From NCBI GenBank assembly GCA_015501595.1, contig JADNRX010000089.1:105560-169559 (forward strand): a stretch of 64,000 nucleotides of DNA. The letters run 5' to 3'. The notes beneath the pieces are model-generated. The model saw only the letters and a list, made by a program, of their open reading frames with translations. It was not told where the DNA came from and searched no databases. Numbering within the stretch: the stretch's first letter is position 1; each line of letters begins with the position of its first letter. The position numbers and the translations under genes were made by a program. This DNA is from Hymenopellis radicata. Lineage: Eukaryota > Basidiomycota > Agaricomycetes > Agaricales > Physalacriaceae. Below, piece by piece: positions 1 through 12,416 of the stretch.

Positions 1-1592
1 ATCTCCTTCTCCGGTATTGCTGCAATCGTCTCCATGTAGCGCTCGAGATCGTCTCTGAGCCTATACTCATTCGCCTTCCCCAAATCCTCTCGAGCAATCC
101 TCTTCTTGAGCTCTCCGTCAGCCCGATGCGCCTTGATACCATCTGATGCATGGTCCATGACTTGAAACTTCATTTTCGAGTAATAATCTTGCCACGAAAG
201 CATATCGTGATATCGAATTGAAAGGGAGCTGTTTGTGTAGATTTCAGAGATGTCGCGGGCGATTCCTACCATTCCGGCATGCTGTCTGTCAGCCGTGTGG
301 TCAAGAGCGCGTTCAACACCCAATAACCGAGTCGACCATTTCCACTGTTCCGGATCCTCAAGACTTTTCGAGTCGCGATAGTCGGGAGCCTTGATTGTGA
401 TGTGACGACTTTCAACGGTAATGCCTCGATGAGTAGTTCCATCAGAGCTTGTGCCAAACGCTGGAATATTTTTAGTATCTGCATTCTGGGATCATAAAAG
501 GGAGATACACTCAGCGCGGGAGATCTCCCAGCCGATTTGTAGCAGTCCAAAAAGTCCGCCCTCTCTAATCGCACGCCCGACGGTCCTTGCATCCGGAAAT
601 GACTTGACGGTAATACCGAATGCTTGAGCACTGCAATGAATTGCGAACCCAACCTTCGCCTCAGCACATCCTGCAAGAACGAGCTGTCGCATGAGCCAAC
701 GTGCCTCCGCCGTGTATCCACCACCTTCGCCGCCACGGTTCTTCCACTCTCGGATCTGATTATACTTCTTACTAATGTCGTCGAGCTCTTCACGGGCCCT
801 CTCCCATCGCTTCTTGAACATCAGCTTCTCGCGGTAATGCTTCAACCGCTGGTCTCGAGCATCAAGAAGCTTCTGGCTCAAGACAGCGATCTGAGCAACC
901 GCCTCTGCATTCTTCACCTCCAATGTGTCCAGCGTCTGCTGCGCTTGAAGCTGTGTGTTGCGCGAAGACTGTGTTAGCAAGTTCACATCAGCCTGCAACC
1001 CAAGAATTTCCGCTCCCATCCTCGCCCGTTCATCCTGCCAGACAGACCGTTCAGCAAGCACTGCCTCCAATCGAGCCTCCAGATCAGCTATGCGTGTAAC
1101 GTGGTCCTTGAGACGAGTAGACGAGACATTATTGATGCTCTTTAACTTTTCTTTCGTGTTCTCCTTGCCTCCCGCAACCCGAGTGACGCGCGCGCGGGCT
1201 TTCTTTAGGTCGTCACGAAGTCTGTTGATGGTCTCCAGTTTTTCGGCATTCAAAGAGCGCGAGGACTCCAGTTTACGACTAAGAGTTTCGATATCTTGGC
1301 GTGCGATGCGTAAAGAATCTTCTAGATCAGAGCGCTAGACAATTTTAGACCAAAAAAGACTCGAGGCCAGTCCAGCAGTACATACACTTTCGTCCGACAA
1401 AGAGTTGTCGTGCGACAAGTGTACTGTAGCATCTTCAGGGGGCTCCGAGTCGTCGGGAGCATCAGAGAGTACGTCTTCGTCGCTGTCTGGTGCAGTGTAG
1501 CTGGATGGAACTGGTGAAGCTGCTGTTTTCTGGCGTTTCTTTGCTTGAAGACTGGCAGTATGTGCCCTCTGAGACCTTGAGCGCTTTCCCAT
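1..1592 (-). pseudogene. Coiled-coil multi-copy fungal protein, interrupted by a stop; runs off the left edge
   Basis: Exon 1 is 1592..1386. It encodes a basic start (MGKRSRSQRAH, then KKRQK) and an acidic Ser/Asp stretch. A 51-nt intron (1385..1335, GTATGT...CTAG) leads in phase into exon 2, a long heptad-rich coiled coil followed by a globular part (WLMRQLVLAGCAEAKVGF). An in-frame TGA at 492-494 interrupts it. Beyond the TGA the same frame stays open to base 1 and reads SDGTTHRGITVESRH and further protein-like sequence, so the stop lies inside the gene. I recall similar large multi-copy hypothetical proteins from Agaricomycetes, possibly linked to mobile elements, but this is from memory. 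Either a pseudogene, a sequencing error or a recently truncated copy; the C-terminus lies outside the window. Confidence 0.6.
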
Positions 1593-2056
1593 TGAGTGTA
1601 AAAGGCTGTCGAGGTCGTGCGTTACAGGTTAAGCGGTGATATTGTGCTGATCGTGGTCGAAAGGCAACCTGATCGCGACGCGTCGACGCGTTTTAATCTA
1701 AGTTTCCCACGCTCGTTGGCTTTGCTTCGCCGTGTCCACAGGCTCGCTTGCGGGCACATATGGCCGCACAAACAAGCTATTCTGCATTATAAACCTGTAT
1801 ACTACCATCTCTCTGCAGGAAAAAAATTTAAACCTTGATTAAGTGCTCATTCAGGCTCACATACTTTGTGTACTTGCAAGGTAACGTACAGTGAGTGGAT
1901 AATAGCAAAAAAAAAATCCGGCTCCAAGAAACCCATATATACTATGCAAAGATAGAGTAACCGAAGTATCAAGAGATTCGGTTGAGGGAGGATGGAGAAC
2001 GAGTACGGGCAAGTTGACGACACATATTTTAGTTCAGCCGGAGCGAGAGCCTTCGA

Positions 2057-2287
2057 TCATAACAAAGGCAAACATGCCGCCGCCGATTGGCAGTTGCGGG
2101 CTCCCACTTGAAAGAGTTGACCGTTGATCGAGATCGCGTTGACAAAGTAGTCGGTTGCGGCCCGAGCGCCGAGTTTGCCAACCATGTACAAATGGGTAGC
2201 ACAGCCTTTCGATTTGGCTCGCTGAAGCTCCAGTCGAAGACGGAGTAAAGAAATTTCATCGGGAGTAAGCAGTCCAGATAGCAACAC
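2057..2287 (-). CDS. Possible exon of a small unknown protein
   Basis: An open frame of 76 codons, starting at GTG and containing DEISLLRLRLELQRAK and FVNAISINGQLFQVGA, has protein-like composition. No ATG lies in frame, and the upstream bases (2288-2420, minus strand) hold an ATG followed by a GTAAGT donor, but I could not join them in a consistent phase. It may be an exon of a small gene or a chance frame. I do not recognise it. The flanking stretches 1593-2056 and 2290-2660 show nothing else I can support. Confidence 0.2.
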   Translation of the reverse strand: MLLSGLLTPDEISLLRLRLELQRAKSKGCATHLYMVGKLGARAATDYFVNAISINGQLFQVGARNCQSAAACLPLL

Positions 2288-2661
2288 AGTGAAAGGTGCT
2301 GTTGATTAGGACCAAGCTGATGGAGCTTGACTTACACTTGACTGCTTACAATAGTGTGGCGCATTTTTGGAGTAAGATGATATGATGTATCTTCGCTTGG
2401 AGTGAACTGGAGAGAAAGGGATGAAGTCAGTACAATCTTTCAGACAGTCCGCGTATGAACTTCTGAGTCGTGCTCAGAAGATTGGAATTGCCAAATTAAG
2501 CCGCACATTCAAGTTTGTCGAACAATGGCGCACGCGTGACCCTGGCGATTTAGTCAAGTCACGGGATCAGCATCTACTAGACGCGCAAATCTCTTTGTGC
2601 CCTGTGTCTCTCACCACCAACAATCGACTACCCTTTGTCACTTCAAGCAACATCTTCAACA

Positions 2662-4957
2662 ATGCCTGATTTTTCGGTGAGTATTTCCTGTGCTCAATAT
2701 ATCGTCAATCTCACCTACCATTGCAGATCCCGAACAATACAATTCCCATTCGCTTCCCACCCGGCACCCGCGCCCAGCAGACATCACGACGCACAAAGTC
2801 ATGAACCCACACTTCTGGCCGGAGGACATCCCACTCCCCAACCAAGACGTTCGGTTCCCGCAGATCACCCTCATCACCAAAGGCTTTCGCATCGCGCCCA
2901 AGCATGCCTTTCAACCGTTCCACTACGGGAACACATTCCAAATCCGCACGATTGCTTGGCTTGTCTATATCAACTTCATCTCGCTGGATGATTTGACAAA
3001 GGAGGACCGCGACGAGCTAGAGAAATACCACAGCAGTCCCGAGGGGCAGTTAGTCTGGTCCCTCGACGATGACGACTCGGAGTTTGCTCCTACGGCCGAG
3101 CAGAAAAATGCGTGGCTGGAGAAATACAACCGCCGCGACGCGTTCCTTCACCGCAAGAAAGTCCTCGACCTCGTGCGACGAAAAGACGTATTCATGATGG
3201 CGGATTCTCGCAAGAACTTTCCGCGTTCGTACCACTACGACCGCGACCTCCAAGGCGGAAGGCTTCGTCGTGTTCACCCACAACCTATCCTACCAATGGG
3301 AAAGAACCCCACGCTGCGACGCAGGCTACAGGCAAAGGATGATGAAATGGGCAAAATTCTCAAGTTCCCTCCCACCTGGATGCCATCCAAGATGGAAGTC
3401 AGTGAGGCGGGAGGTACAAGGACCGTGCCTTACTCGTGGCGCTTCTCTATCTCGAACCACACCCATTGGACTCGCTCCTGCCTGCTCGCCGATTTTGGCC
3501 TATCCACATTGGCAAACGAAAGCGCGTACTAAGCGTGTTTCCTGTCCCACAGACCCTCCCACCGTCGAAATATATGCTTCAAGATGCGCCGACGCCGGTT
3601 TTATGTTGGAATCGTCCATTTCCAAAGCTGCCTGCCGGGCTGCGTCTCCTTCCTATGCCAAGCATCGCAAAGGGCCAGAGGAAAGAGCAGGTAGTCGAGA
3701 AGAGGGCTGCACAGCAAGGAAAGGTCACAGCCAAAGGGAGGGTTGAATCCAAAAGAAAGCTCGCAGCCAGAGGAATGGGTCCACCCATAGGAAAGGTTGC
3801 AGCCCAAGATAATGCCATTTGCAATGGGGCAGGAGTTATCGCCTCAGCTGTCGAACCACTGTCTTCCGGTTCAACACTCCCTAGCCAGCCGGCATCTTCG
3901 TCCAGGGACAAGGACATTGTAATGGCTGAGGTCCCTGCTTGTTCCTCCCCAGCAGCCTCAGAGCGTCAGCCCAACGACGCAGATGTTATGATGGCAGATC
4001 CTGATGCTACGCGGCCCAAATCCCATTCTGCGGGAACACAACGCGCAGACCGCTCCGGCGACTGTATCCGACAGTGCCCAGGCGAAGAAGCGCAAACACG
4101 AGGACGATGATTCCGACGACGTGTTCCGAGTCCCGCCGGCACGCCGCGCGCAATGGACCATAGAATGGAAGCCGTCCGCATCTGCACAAACAAAAAAGGC
4201 GCCAGGTCTTCCCTTGATAATACGCAACGGCACCAACCAGATCCCGTCTGCGCGCGGACGGGCACTCCATTTGCCGAAGCACTCTCGGTTTCCACCTGTC
4301 GACTAGTTCATCCACCCGAGACCTATAGCAATGAAACAGCTCCGCCAGGTCGTGAACTCGTTATCATTAACCAAGAAGATTGAGCTTCCGAATGGGTACA
4401 TTTCGTGTTATGAGGACTTGGGGGTGGAGCCTCTGTTGTACAAGCTCGAGTCCTTGGCAAACATGCAAGGCATCGAGCGACACCGCAACCCGAACCGCCA
4501 GAAAATGGATTGGGGGACGTGGAGGAGGTTGGTGATGGCCAATTGGGTCTTGGTGCCGTCGCCTCTGAGGGAATCGGTTACATGCAGCCACAATGAGGCT
4601 ACCGGCGAGTGCGAATTCGCGTCCAGTTGCGCGTTGAACCACAAGTGGAGCGTAGAGGAGTTTGAGAAAGTGCGCAAGGAGAAAAGAAGCGACCCGGCGG
4701 AGATGGTGGTGGCCGAAGAGGCGGAGGAGGAAGAGGATGTGGGAGTGCTGCTGCCCGAAGGTATGCCGCGTAAGCCAGAAGTTGACCTGGGATGGAGACT
4801 GAAGGGCGCGAGGGCGATCTTGGGTAACATCCTGCCGGGTGGTGGTCTGTCTGGGAGGCAAGCATCAGGAATTTGGTCGGGGCCGGTGGTTCAAGCGCAG
4901 CAAGTCGACTATACTTATGCGGCTGGATGGACTGGGCAGCCGCTTGTCGAATGAAGG
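2662..4957 (+). pseudogene. Unknown gene broken by several frameshifts and a stop
   Basis: It starts at ATG 2662 with a five-codon exon (MPDFS), a 50-nt intron (2677..2726, GTGAGT...TTGCAG) and an exon reading IPNNTIPIRFPPGTRAQQ. Convincing protein then continues in changing frames: shifts near 2790, near 3250 (into VVFTHNLSYQWERTPRCDAG), between about 3400 and 3480 (into LYLEPHPLDSLLPARRFW), and between about 3990 and 4080 (into AQAKKRKHEDDDSDD). A TAG at 4304-4306 sits between two parts of one frame. The last part runs to 4954 and includes ASSCALNHKWSVEEFEK and an acidic run. Too many frame changes remain for introns alone to explain, so I call a decayed gene. I do not recognise the family. 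Confidence 0.6.
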
Positions 4958-5241
4958 GTTTGGATTGAGGTTTTTGCAATTGTTTGACTCGTGTATGCAC
5001 CCATATGTTCTATGCAGTATGATATGTTCACTTCGACTATCATGATGGTGAGAAAATGGACTGACCGGGACGCGTCGTAGAACTCAAGTTCTGCGGTCAT
5101 GGAAGCAAGAAGAGAGAGCCATGAAGATGATCGCCTTAGGCAATTGCCGAAACATTCTTTCCTCCACCTTGACCTCCTATTCCCGGTTAAGCTTCAACCA
5201 TCACCACTCGGTCCTTTGCGTTTAGGGCACGTATAGACTTT

Positions 5242-6833
5242 ATGGCAGATGAAGTACGCCTCTTCCTCAATTTACACGTCGTTTCACTTAAGGACATCTC
5301 ACTAGTAGGCCAATCTCGACATCCCCTTCGAAATTAAATGCGCCATTCTTGAAGACGTCGAAAATGCGGACCTTGGTAAAGCAGCCTTAATCTGGCCAGA
5401 CATGCTACCTTACATTCGTCGTCGCACATTCGGTTGTGTTGTCATATCCCATCACGCCAATTACGACTTGCCAGTGGGTGTAGCCCGCCATGGTATCCGA
5501 AACTCCCTGCATAACCTCCACAACGTTCTCAGCCACACACCCAAAATCGCAGAGAACATCCGCGTACTTCATCTTCGAGAGCCTATGAAGACTTATTCAC
5601 CTCTAGTTGTTTCGCAGCACGTCATTCTACCTCAACTCCTCCGACATATACTAGAGATGACCAATCTCCAGCGCATCATTCTAGAGAGGCTCAACTTCTG
5701 GGTGATGTCAGACCCTTCGGCCCTATCCCGCGCGCTCAGACGCTGCACATTCCGCCTCGACACTCTCCAAATCAAGAACTGCGTAATGTCATTGGATGAC
5801 CTAATGACCATCCTTCACGCCGTCGTAGACGTTCAGTTCCTCAACCTCAGAATCCTCCGGTTCGGCGAGCTCGAAAGTTTTGATGACCGTGACGAGGTCA
5901 CTGTTGGCTGTCGAGACCCAGTTCTAATCGACTTCGACGATATGGCGGTGGATAACAAGCGATTGAAAGTAAGGAAAGAAAAGGCTAAAGAGTTTCTTTG
6001 TGTGGATGCACTGCGTTTGCATCTAGTGAGCAATGCCGACCACTCATTTGTGGATTTTCTGGGGAGCGAGAAGTATTCCCCGCTGTGCGATGTTCGAGTT
6101 CTCGAGATCGAGCATATGACTGGTGGGCAGAACCTCTTGAACAGGCTGAATCAGCTTTTGGTTCGTACTAGCCAGTACCTGGAGGAGCTGACCATCTTTC
6201 GGGCCAGCATTTCTCGTGCGTCTTCCATGTTTCTGCCTCTTTCCGATTGACAGTGAGAGTCCGGTAGACCACTTTATCTTTGGCTCATGCATCAGTCTCA
6301 CCCATATCTCGACCTTCAAGGTCTGGACGCGAATCGTGTGTCACCGTAACTGGTCGTTCAATGGTCCTTGGGAATGGACATACGAACAACAGCGCTTTAT
6401 CAAACTATACGCTACGAGTCTGGAGCATATTCCCAAGACCTCCAAACTCAGAGAACTCGTGGTATCCCTCGTCATTGACATTGTCGACATCAACACGATG
6501 CCCCGTGTAGAGCGTCGTATCTGGGGAACGCTAGACGCCGCACTCACAGCCAATAATTTGAAGGAGATCTTGGAAACACTGGTACTGAATGTCTATGTCA
6601 TGCCGAAAGCCAATCTAGCGCAAATTGGTGAGATCACAGAGCAGTATATGGCAGACTTCGAAGATTGGGTTCTTGCTGAGTGCTTGCCGGCTACGCGGAG
6701 GACGTACTTTGAGAGGGACGAACGAGGTGTGATTTTCTGTGAGAACACGAGGGAGATGTCCAGGGGTGCTTCGAGCGACGATCAGTTATCACGACTGGTG
6801 GAACTGTGTTCTCCGACGAAGACTGGTAATTAA
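5242..6833 (+). CDS. F-box-like protein, three exons, 494 aa
   Basis: Exons 5242..5253, 5309..6215 and 6268..6833; introns of 55 nt (GTACGC...TAG) and 52 nt (GTGCGT...GGTAG) join with agreeing phases. The first exon has only four codons (MADE). Residues 5-45 (NLDIPFEIKCAILEDV... then DMLPYIRRRTF) match the pattern of a fungal F-box. The rest is leucine-rich, as in agaricomycete F-box proteins whose C-terminal part folds as irregular leucine-rich repeats (for example FLNLRILRFGELE and YLEELTIFRAS). F-box proteins bind Skp1 in SCF ubiquitin ligases through this N-terminal domain; the substrate is unknown. Stop TAA at 6831-6833. The tiny first exon is the least certain part. Confidence 0.75.
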
Positions 6834-7035
6834 GTGTCGAGAGTAAGGAATGCGACGAGCGGGTTGGAATATCTGTATCGTACAGTTATGAAATTACAAT
6901 ACTAGACGATTGTGAGAATACAATAGTTTTGTCCAAGTACAAACTCTGGCGTAGATAAATATATGCTCATGGATATCGACTTGCTTGAGACGTACGGGGT
7001 CCACGAGACTTTGTAAACGAAAATGACCAAACACA

Positions 7036-10000
7036 TTACACGCCGATATGAATATACGGTACCCAAGACAGAAACTTGTCCTCGCCAACGCGCTTCCGAA
7101 GCTTCTCGACGGCTACATGTAATGCTGCTGCGGACTCTCTATAGTCTGGCCTCTCGCGCTTCTCTTCCCTCAGCATATAACCATAAAAATCTTCTGCAAC
7201 TCCTGGTGCATCTCGGTCGCTGATGGACCACATTGTGGCCACGACACTGCGGTAACCCGCCAGAAGCATTCCCGCTGCTAGGTGAATTGATTCCGATGGT
7301 AGCTTGTCGTAGCCTGTCGCCGTTTGGCATGCAGAGAGGAATGCCAGCTCAGCTCGGGGGAGATCGACAGCGGCAATGTCAGTCAACAATAACCGACTTC
7401 CGTCGGCAAGGAGTAATGCACTTTGCGTCGGACTCTCCGTGTTTTGGACTCCATGGCAAGCGAAGTGCGCCCAATTCGCTGTCTTTAGCTCGTTTAAGAC
7501 TCGGGAAGCAGTAGCGTCCCGATCCTTGAGCACAGCAAAGTCTAAAGAAGCCGCTGTTGCTTGTTTTTCGACAATCTGAACCTCGTCCTTGGTGGCAGGT
7601 ATATACTGGTGTCCTCCTGCCTTCGGACATGCCACTGCCAGGACCTTTGTCTTGGTATCATCTTGCTTGGAGCCTGCAGCTGTATGGCTTATGTCGTTAC
7701 CACGAATGATGGACTCTAAAGTCGGGATATAGGAAGAGATGACATAGTCATACACCTTGTGCCCGTATTCCGACTTGGTGTAGTCGCCGGCTGCGTGTAA
7801 CGGCAAGAAGGCAAGTGGCCCGGTTAGACACCAATGTATACGTTCTCGCCGTTTACTCGGATTAGCCTGTACAATCATCAACGTTCATCTTAGCGAGTAT
7901 TAAGCCGAAGAACTTACATCTATCAAACCCGGACGATGGTCTATCAAAGCACGCAATATCGGACCAACAATCTTGTACCAAAGTTCAGACAGAATCTCCT
8001 TGAACATCGCGGTTCGTTCCTCCTCGTTTAGTACCAGGTCGGATTCAAAAACGGGCTTTCGTGTGGATTCCGCTCGAAACCCGAAGTCGTCCTGGACAAG
8101 AGACAGGAAATCTATTCGCATGCGTTCAGCATCCTGGAAAGTAATTCCACCACGAAGAGGGACACGGAGAGGAGCTTCGCCGTTAGACACCTGTCCAGGA
8201 TACATGATGAGGGCATCGCATTGACAATCACATAAATCAACGTTGATAATGACGACGATCCCATGAGAGCCAGCCCTGGAGAGGTAAGCGAAGTCCTTGG
8301 GAAGAAGGAACTTTTCCAATCCAGGTAACTTTCGTCCATGCTCTAGTGCCAATTCCCAATCCTCGGCGAGCTTGCGGTGTTTCAGCGCCTCAACGTCAAC
8401 GGACACCTTGCCTGTCGTGTCCGCTTCGGCATCTCGAAAATGTGCTCGTGTACTCGAGATCGCCAGGCCGCTGGCAAGATTAGCTAGCCTCTCTGCAAGA
8501 TTTTCGTCCTCCTGTTTTAATTCATCCATTGGACTGCGAAACTGTAACAGTTGATGCCAAAGTATCGACCGCCCTTGCTCCAGCCACTCAATCGCTCTAG
8601 CAAGTTCGCCGTTCGAGATAGCGAAGGAGGCGGCCCTGCTCGGAATGTGCGCAATGCTCTTCAATAGAGGTGTTTCTAGCCTCCCGAACTCCAAAGCAGT
8701 CGGTATCGTGAGAGCATTGTGCCGGTCCTGTATCGACATGCCGATCCACACAATACTTGGTAGAAGCCCCATCATGGTCGTCAACGCGTCTAGGCATGCA
8801 GAAACGTGTTGACCGGTACGTGAATTCTCCTCTAACAAGAATTGAAACCAATAGGTCGCGGCATACAAGCGTTGATTGGGAGGAAGGGTCGATGAATTGG
8901 ATGCATTGGAAAGCACAGACACGGATGACTGAAGATCCTCCACGTTTCTCCCGAATAGAAGATATCGGCCGTACAGTGCTTGCCCCAACATCTGAACCGT
9001 GTAGCCCTGGTCAACGCCGCATGCAGTGGCAGCGTTGGTGCTGTCAGATTTGCTCCTAGAGGACAGAAGGCTGATCGCCTCATCCAAATCTTTCTTATCA
9101 ACAACATCCTCTTTCCTTTTCCCCATCAATCCGCCGCGAGCCAACAGAGCTGTCGCGAGTGAAACCTGGAAGTGATCCAGGTGTGAATTGCTCGGATCGG
9201 TATTGATCAACTTCTCCAATAGCTCGATCTGCTTCGAGACGACATCGGAAGCAGCCTGCTTGTACAATTCCCTGTCCTTCTCTGATGCGTTCGTCCAACT
9301 AGGGAGCTGAGCAACTATATGATCAAAGCGATTTGAGAGTGACGCCGTCAGATGTTGTTTGATTATCGGCATCATGGGATGTGACGCGTCTACGGTGGCA
9401 ACGAGCTCTTCCCGTATTTTTATGGCCTGGTCCAAATCGTCCAAGTGATGCAGGTAATGGTGACGCGTAGAAAATATGCCCGCTTGCGCCATACGGCACA
9501 AGACGCGTGCTTCGCCATCCTGCTCGGCCAGTTTCACTGCCTCCGACACATACTCCATTGCCCGCTTCAGATCATATGCGTTTTGCACTCTCCTATATCG
9601 TTCCTCAAAAACCCTAGCAATGGAGCTTAGCGCACGCGCTTTCTGGTCTGGATATTCCACCACGGAACTTGGAACGTGATGGCCTTGCTCCCAGCGATAA
9701 GACTGAGGTCGAGGTCTGATACCGCATTTGACTGCAGGTAACGATGATGGTACACGTCGCACAGGCCTGTGTAAAGCAAGAATTGATCGAGAGGAAAATG
9801 TGGCAAAGGGAGTTGTTCTGCTCTTTCCAAGACGGCGATAATGTGATCAAGAAGCTTCTTGTCATCGGGATGGCCAAAGCGCAAGCCTGGAACGAGGAAC
9901 GTCCCGAGCGACAGCAGACACATACTCGTAGATGTCGCGATTGTATCTGGTAGGAGCGCGAGGAAATGAAAGGGATCCAAGTCGGTCTGCGTCCACAGCA

Positions 10001-10984
10001 CTGCAGCGAAATCTTGATACAGACAACGGGAAAACATGTAAGTCTGTCGATCGACACTTCCCCCGGTGTGGAACTGCTCATCTAAAAACTCGGCGAATAA
10101 GATGATGAGGGACAGTTGGTCGTGCCCATTTGCAACAGTGAGACACTTGTCTCGAAGTTTCATGAACTGCGACATGACAACCAGAACATGTTGTTTTTGC
10201 GCGAGTTCTTTGAGCTCGGCGCCATACCGGATGAAATCGGCGTCAGTGGTATCCTCTATGGTCCCGAAATGAGTACATAGAGAGTGCATGAAGAAGTGTA
10301 TGCCTACCTGAACACGCCTCGACAACCAGGAAGCGTTTGATATGGTGTGCATGCGAACATTGAACATGATCGAAGGCAACTCGGGGAGGGGCCGCCATTA
10401 GAATGAGTTGCATGGAAGGTAGGTCCACAGAGTCCATGATTAAATCATAAGTATGCTCTGCGCACGCGTTACCAACTGTGAAGGAAAAGAACGAACCACT
10501 CTTACCTTCGTCCTTATTACCGTCTCGTAATTGCTTTAAATCTAGGCTCGTCGTACCCAGCTTGATCTCGGCATCATCGTCGAGCGCCTTGGAAATGGTC
10601 ATGGTAAGAAGCCCGGTCGCTTGAAGTCTACAGCTCATCATAAGCATGCATCATAATACGTCGGCTACATCACCAACAGTGTCAGGGCGATATTTAGCGC
10701 GTACGTCCTGTCCGCATTTTCCTCCACGAAAGCCATCTCAACCAAGTCGAACATCATATCGTGGTGCGTGAGCCTCATATTCAGATTCGCCTTTGGTGAG
10801 AAAACGGGGTTTCCATTGCCGGTGCACTTCAAAATAAAATCTGTTACTTGTTCAGGACGGTAATGGTCATGAATCAAAGAAAATACGTCTCACTGAAAAG
10901 CGTGATTTTGGATCTACACGAGGGGCGGAATTTGAGCAAACTGGTCTTGAAGAAAACGAAAAGAAGAACGTACGGAGGATCCAT
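7036..10984 (-). CDS. C2-TPR-CHAT protease-like protein, about 1,230 aa, one probable frameshift
   Basis: Proposed exons: 10984..10974, 10913..10894, 10840..10669, 10627..10308, 10255..7918 and 7866..7036. Phases agree except for one frame change inside exon 5 near 9658. The 41-nt intron 3 (10668..10628) is the weakest junction. The N-terminal ~170 residues resemble a C2-type beta sandwich. A long helical TPR region follows (for example ARALSSIARVFEERYRRV). The last exon is a CHAT domain with the expected His in WAHFACHG and Cys in AFLSACQTATG, plus the conserved SVVATMWSISD. CHAT is a caspase-related cysteine peptidase fold; TPR-CHAT proteins act as regulated proteases, the bacterial Csx29 of the type III-E CRISPR system being the best-known case. 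The frameshift (VP / VVEYPDQKA) may be a sequencing error or a real lesion. Confidence 0.75.
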
Positions 10985-12416
10985 GATGGAGGCAGCTGTA
11001 GAATGTCCCGACGACTGTCAGTGTTATATAGAACACAGCCTGCCGCCGCGGCAGCATCCGAGGAAGCATTGAGCACCGCGCTTGTACACAGTTGCAGTGT
11101 GCTGATGATAGGACTGATGCCGCGACGTTTAGAGGGGTGTCGATAGACTTGCATTTAGCCCTTGGAGACGTTATCGGAGCGCGAGTGCACCGTTTAAATC
11201 GTGGCTTCCGCTTAGTATATTGCCAGACGTGTCTCCGCAGGAGAGAAAAATAAAAATGACGCCAGGAACATTCCTTGTTGAAAGGAACGACAGCAGCGTA
11301 CTGACAGGATCCATGTCACATACAGGCACTTAAAGAACATTGCTGTGCCTGTTGGAGAATCAAGCAGAGAGCCAAAAGAACGCGCATAGCCTCCACGCTC
11401 CAAATCGGATAATCTGGCGTGTCCATTGATTGAGGCGACACCACAGAGTTAGCCCAAGGTTGGGTACATACAAAACAACTTCGTGTGGGTAGGTATAAGT
11501 TGGGGACTGCTTAATATGCGATAGGTAAATATGTCGCGTGTTGAGCGGAGAATACAGACCTTTTTTTAACTCGGGCACGCGGGAACCCGATTGTTTCCGT
11601 CCTCCCATATCCCCAGAACAGCACCATGACACAGATAATCATCGCTTTCAAGGTCCTGAGTGGTAAAGGATGGGATGCCTGAGTTTAGGGAGACGCGCGA
11701 AATGGGGCAAGACGGGGGAAGAGCAGAAGTGTACATTCTCCCACGATCCCATGTTCGCCTCTCTCCGTCACGACCATCGCGTCGATCGTGTTTATCTCGA
11801 CGGCAGCGATGCCGTTTTACGCTGGATGTCTTTTCTCCCGTCCTGGACGCGTTTTAGAGCTTTCCTCGCTGGTTCCGCGATATCGCCGTACCCCACATCG
11901 CGGCTGTATCGGTCCTCGGATCCAGCACACGTCGACCAGGATTCTTTGTCTAACAGTCTTTCCTGCGACGAGCAGTGGATGTAATGCTCAGCATACACTA
12001 TGCCTGACCCATATCGTCACTGGGAGAGCATCTGAGTGTGGCTATATAGTCAACTTTACTCGCCATGGTGCGTAGTCTACCACACCGCCAGTATAATCCC
12101 GCCAAAGAGCAGTAGACCAACACGCGCCCATCGCGGATTTACAATTGCGATGCAGATACCAACAGCGTACATCCAGGACCAGGATCCTTTCTCTCGTTAG
12201 AGAGTATCTATCCAGGTCCTATGCCCGATCCTAGGGTATTCTTCATCCCGGCCATCGTGTCCTTCAACTGCACAGCCATCTCCATCAATATTGCGTCCCC
12301 ACAGCTTGGATAGCGCACTATTTTTGTCTAGAGTTGGCGTATCAGGTGGCCTCCAACCTCTACTCCAATCACGAACGATGCATACATGCGGCTTTTCCTA
12401 CAATGGTGAGAAAGGA
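10985..12416. other. Intergenic stretch upstream of the CHAT gene
   Basis: About 1.4 kb between the CHAT gene start and an NmrA-like relic. Open frames on both strands (for example 11670-11984 plus) have no recognisable motif or splice partner. It presumably contains the CHAT promoter. I see no tRNA, repeat or mobile-element end in it. Confidence 0.35.

Noticed and set aside
266..793. 175-codon minus-strand frame near the left edge
   Set aside because: Shadow of the coiled-coil gene, whose own frame reads through the region with family-like sequence.
1617..1838. 73-codon plus-strand frame upstream of the coiled-coil gene
   Set aside because: No recognisable sequence and no splice partners; more likely promoter sequence.
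7036..10984. A gasdermin or CRISPR-like partner of the CHAT protein
   Set aside because: No neighbouring frame resembles a gasdermin, NLR or Cas protein; any such partner would have to lie outside the window.
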